From Paracoccaceae bacterium (GTDB taxonomy: Bacteria; Pseudomonadota; Alphaproteobacteria; Rhodobacterales; Rhodobacteraceae): DNA of 33,200 bases. The position numbers and the translations under genes are program-made. The notes under the pieces are model-generated. The model made no database searches, was not told the DNA's origin, and worked only from the letters and a program-made list of their open reading frames with translations. Shown here one piece after another: positions 31,650 to 33,200 of this stretch (the stretch's first letter is position 1; the number at the start of each line of letters is the position of its first letter). Where the stretch lies: NCBI GenBank assembly GCA_020628545.1, contig JAHDEX010000044.1:2564-35763 (forward strand). Direction: 5' to 3'.

Positions 31650-31679
31650 TATAAAGCGATGAACGGCTGGCGCTTGCAA
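31650..31679 (-). promoter_or_regulatory. Promoter of the HisC-type gene, probably leaderless
   Basis: On the minus strand TTGCAA (31679-31674) and TTTATA (31655-31650) are 18 bases apart. The seventh base after the -10 box is the A of the ATG at 31643. No Shine-Dalgarno sequence is visible upstream. This geometry predicts a transcript that starts at its initiation codon. Confidence 0.5.
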
Positions 31680-31693
31680 GAGCAGAGCACGGG

Positions 31694-31734
31694 TTGAATA
31701 GAACGTGATCGCGCCTATATGCGAATCGTTCGCA
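31694..31734 (+). promoter_or_regulatory. Promoter and palindromic operator of the Tat microprotein gene
   Basis: TTGAAT (31694-31699) and TATATG (31716-31721) are 16 bases apart. The predicted start site, near 31728, falls within the inverted repeat TGCGAA (31720-31725), TCG, TTCGCA (31729-31734). The repeat resembles Fur/Mur-family sites in general form, but the match is from memory and weak. A repressor bound there would block transcription. Confidence 0.5.
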
Positions 31735-31747
31735 ACTGGAGATGGCC

Positions 31748-31906
31748 ATGCAAATCAACCGGCGCAGTTTTCTGATCGGGGCAGGGGCTGCTGGCGCTGT
31801 CCGGGTCGTGCCCGCTTTGCCCAGAACGCCCGCACGGCGCGTGTTGACGCTCATCTATGACAAGTCACTTGGCATGATGCGCGCGGTGGAGCGTGTGGTC
31901 CGCTAG
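31748..31906 (+). CDS. Tat-signal microprotein, 52 residues
   Basis: This frame is short but well supported. GGAG lies 6 bases before the ATG. The N-terminus MQINRRSFLIGAGAAGAV is a twin-arginine signal, with consecutive arginines at 5-6, Phe8 and a hydrophobic alanine/glycine core. After a probable cleavage near residue 25-30, only about 22-27 residues remain: RRVLTLIYDKSLGMMRAVER, then VVR. The tail is basic and mildly amphipathic. I do not recognise a named family. A promoter and palindrome lie upstream, and a hairpin/repeat element (31990-32024) lies 84 bases downstream. It may be an exported peptide or an uncleaved membrane anchor. Confidence 0.65.
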   Translation: MQINRRSFLIGAGAAGAVRVVPALPRTPARRVLTLIYDKSLGMMRAVERVVR

Positions 31907-31990
31907 GTGACGCGCGCTTTCAGCGACGCCCCACCCACCGTCCCGTTTTCGTTGAACTGGGGCGGTGCGGCCGGGGCAGATGTTGCGCTG

Positions 31991-32024
31991 CCTCCGGCGG
32001 AGGTATTTTGAGCAAGAAGAAAGA
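31991..32024 (+). repeat. Hairpin plus 25-base repeat (copy 2)
   Basis: CCTCC (31991-31995) and GGAGG (31999-32003) form a hairpin running directly into TATTTT. The 25-base segment 32000-32024 matches 3035-3059 at 23 positions. It is downstream of the Tat microprotein gene on the same strand and abuts the 3' end of valS on the other, so it may terminate the microprotein transcript. Confidence 0.6.
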
Positions 32025-32027
32025 GGT

Positions 32028-33200
32028 TTAGCCCAGTTCCTGCAGCCGCGCGATGGCGGCTTTGAGTTGGGTTTCCTCGTTTTCGCGCAAGGCGAGGTTG
32101 GCTTTTGCCTCAGCGACCACGTCTTCGGGTGCGGAGGCCACGAACTTTGGATTGTTGAGCCGTCCGCGCAGCCCGCCGAGTTCTTTGGCCAGTTTGCCCA
32201 TGGTCTTTTCGAGCCGCGCGATTTCCTCAGCGACGTCGATCAGCCCTTCGAGCGGAATGCCGAAGGTGCCACCCTCCATCGGGATGGTCACGCAGCCCTT
32301 GGGGAAACTGTCGACATGCTCGAGGCTTTCGATGCGTGCCAGGCGCTGGATTAGGTCAGCATTGTTGTCCCAAGCCGCTTGGCCTTTCGCGTCGAGGCCC
32401 TGGGCCAAGAGAGGCACTTTCGCACCCGCAGGGACATGGACCTGCGCACGGGCGGAGCGGGTGTTTTCGATCAATGCGATCACCCAGTTCATCTCCCGGT
32501 CGGCTTCCGCGTCGACCAAATCAGCGCTGGTATAGGTCGGCCAGTCGGCGTGGACGCACATCTTGGCGCGATTGTCGGCCAGGCCCCACAGCTCTTCCGT
32601 GATAAACGGCATGATCGGGTGCAGCAGGATCAGGCACTGGTCCAGAACCCAGCGCAATGTCTGTTCTGTCTCGGCCTTCGCTGCCGCGTCGTCGCCCTGC
32701 AGGATCGGTTTGGAGAACTCCAGATACCAGTCGCAGACCTTGCCCCAGGTGAAGGCATAAAGTGCATTCGCCGCGTCGTTGAAGCGGTAATCGGTGAGGG
32801 CGGCATCGACCTCTTCGCGCACCTTCGCCGTTTCGCCGATGATCCATTTGTTCAGGGTTTGCGTGGCCGCAGGCCGCACGGCATCGCCTGGATAGGCGAT
32901 CTCATAGTGGTCCGCAAAGCTGAAGGCGTTCCAGAGCTTTGTGCCGAAGTTGCGGTAGCCTTTGATCTTGTCTTCGGAGATCTTCAGTACGCCGCCCAAG
33001 GCCGCCATCTGCGCGTTTGTGAAGCGCAGGGCGTCGGCACCGTATTCATCCACGATTTCCAGCGGGTCGAGCACGTTGCCGCGCGTTTTCGACATCTTCT
33101 CGCCCTTCGCGTCGCGGACGAGTTGGTGCAGGTAGACGGTGTGGAACGGCTCTTTGTCTTCCACCGCGTAGGACATCATCATCATCCGGGCGACCCAGAA
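32028..33200 (-). CDS. valS: Valine--tRNA ligase (partial, C-terminal about 390 residues)
   Basis: The frame enters from the right edge with [10 protein letters not shown] and ends with a TAA at 32028-32030. The class I KMSKS motif appears as [14 protein letters not shown] shortly after the edge. The anticodon-binding helical domain comes next (about [14 protein letters not shown] to the [12 protein letters not shown] block). A C-terminal coiled-coil arm closes the protein (the [20 protein letters not shown] segment), which is the ValRS-specific tRNA-binding arm. The enzyme charges tRNA-Val in the cytosol. The catalytic HIGH motif and editing domain are outside the window. The C-terminal length and motifs look intact. 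Confidence 0.96.
   Translation of the reverse strand, partial: FWVARMMMMSYAVEDKEPFHTVYLHQLVRDAKGEKMSKTRGNVLDPLEIVDEYGADALRFTNAQMAALGGVLKISEDKIKGYRNFGTKLWNAFSFADHYEIAYPGDAVRPAATQTLNKWIIGETAKVREEVDAALTDYRFNDAANALYAFTWGKVCDWYLEFSKPILQGDDAAAKAETEQTLRWVLDQCLILLHPIMPFITEELWGLADNRAKMCVHADWPTYTSADLVDAEADREMNWVIALIENTRSARAQVHVPAGAKVPLLAQGLDAKGQAAWDNNADLIQRLARIESLEHVDSFPKGCVTIPMEGGTFGIPLEGLIDVAEEIARLEKTMGKLAKELGGLRGRLNNPKFVASAPEDVVAEAKANLALRENEETQLKAAIARLQELG

Noticed and set aside
1..33200. CRISPR arrays, insertion sequences, prophage genes, rRNA and tRNA genes, defence systems
   Set aside because: I saw no regularly spaced repeats, transposase or integrase frames, phage structural genes, tRNA cloverleaves or known defence domains in the window.

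Overview
The window looks like chromosomal DNA of a marine Roseobacter-group alphaproteobacterium (Rhodobacterales). The evidence is a G+C-rich sequence, the gene content (TRAP transporter, DUF2794, YtoQ, YgfZ beside an ABC exporter, AldR/ald pair) and short dispersed hairpin repeats of a style I associate with this order. No phage, plasmid, insertion-sequence, CRISPR, rRNA or tRNA features were found. Both ends cut through genes: a quinone oxidoreductase at the left and valyl-tRNA synthetase at the right.

Region 1 (1-6.5 kb) is housekeeping: a quinone oxidoreductase (partial), pheT without pheS beside it, ytoQ, a glutathione transferase, mscL with a clear terminator, and alanine dehydrogenase divergent from its likely Lrp/AsnC regulator. 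Region 2 (6.5-14 kb) is accessory metabolism. An AhpD-like peroxidase-related gene diverges from a TetR gene over two tandem operators. A GMC oxidoreductase followed by a tiny beta-helix-like protein diverges from a complete dctP-dctQ-dctM TRAP transporter and an IclR regulator. I read this as one uptake-and-oxidation unit for an unknown substrate. Region 3 (14-19 kb) has a membrane-anchored Ser/Thr kinase, a small exported two-cysteine protein, a racemase-fold protein overlapping an MFS transporter, and asd. Region 4 (19-25.6 kb) has a repeat-rich gap, a secreted DUF3179 protein, a bicarbonate-handling cluster (beta carbonic anhydrase, SbtA, SbtB-like PII protein), an HPt-like hypothetical gene, and a leucyl aminopeptidase/NlpC-P60 pair. 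Region 5 (25.6-33.2 kb) has DUF2794, a 337-bp gap with a candidate structured RNA, ygfZ overlapping an ABC exporter, a class V aminotransferase, a HisC-type aminotransferase overlapping a 62-residue membrane protein, a 52-residue Tat-signal microprotein, and the 3' part of valS.

The least ordinary parts are: (i) the tandem three-hairpin RNA candidate around 26.07-26.25 kb; (ii) the Tat microprotein with a palindrome over its predicted start site, divergent from an aminotransferase that looks leaderless; (iii) SbtA/SbtB plus carbonic anhydrase in a probable heterotroph; (iv) the TRAP/GMC/IclR locus with two inverted repeats in its divergent promoter and a strong terminator after dctP; and (v) two families of short repeated hairpin elements. 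I did not find a defence system or an obvious new multi-gene machine. All identifications rest on reading the sequence without database searches.
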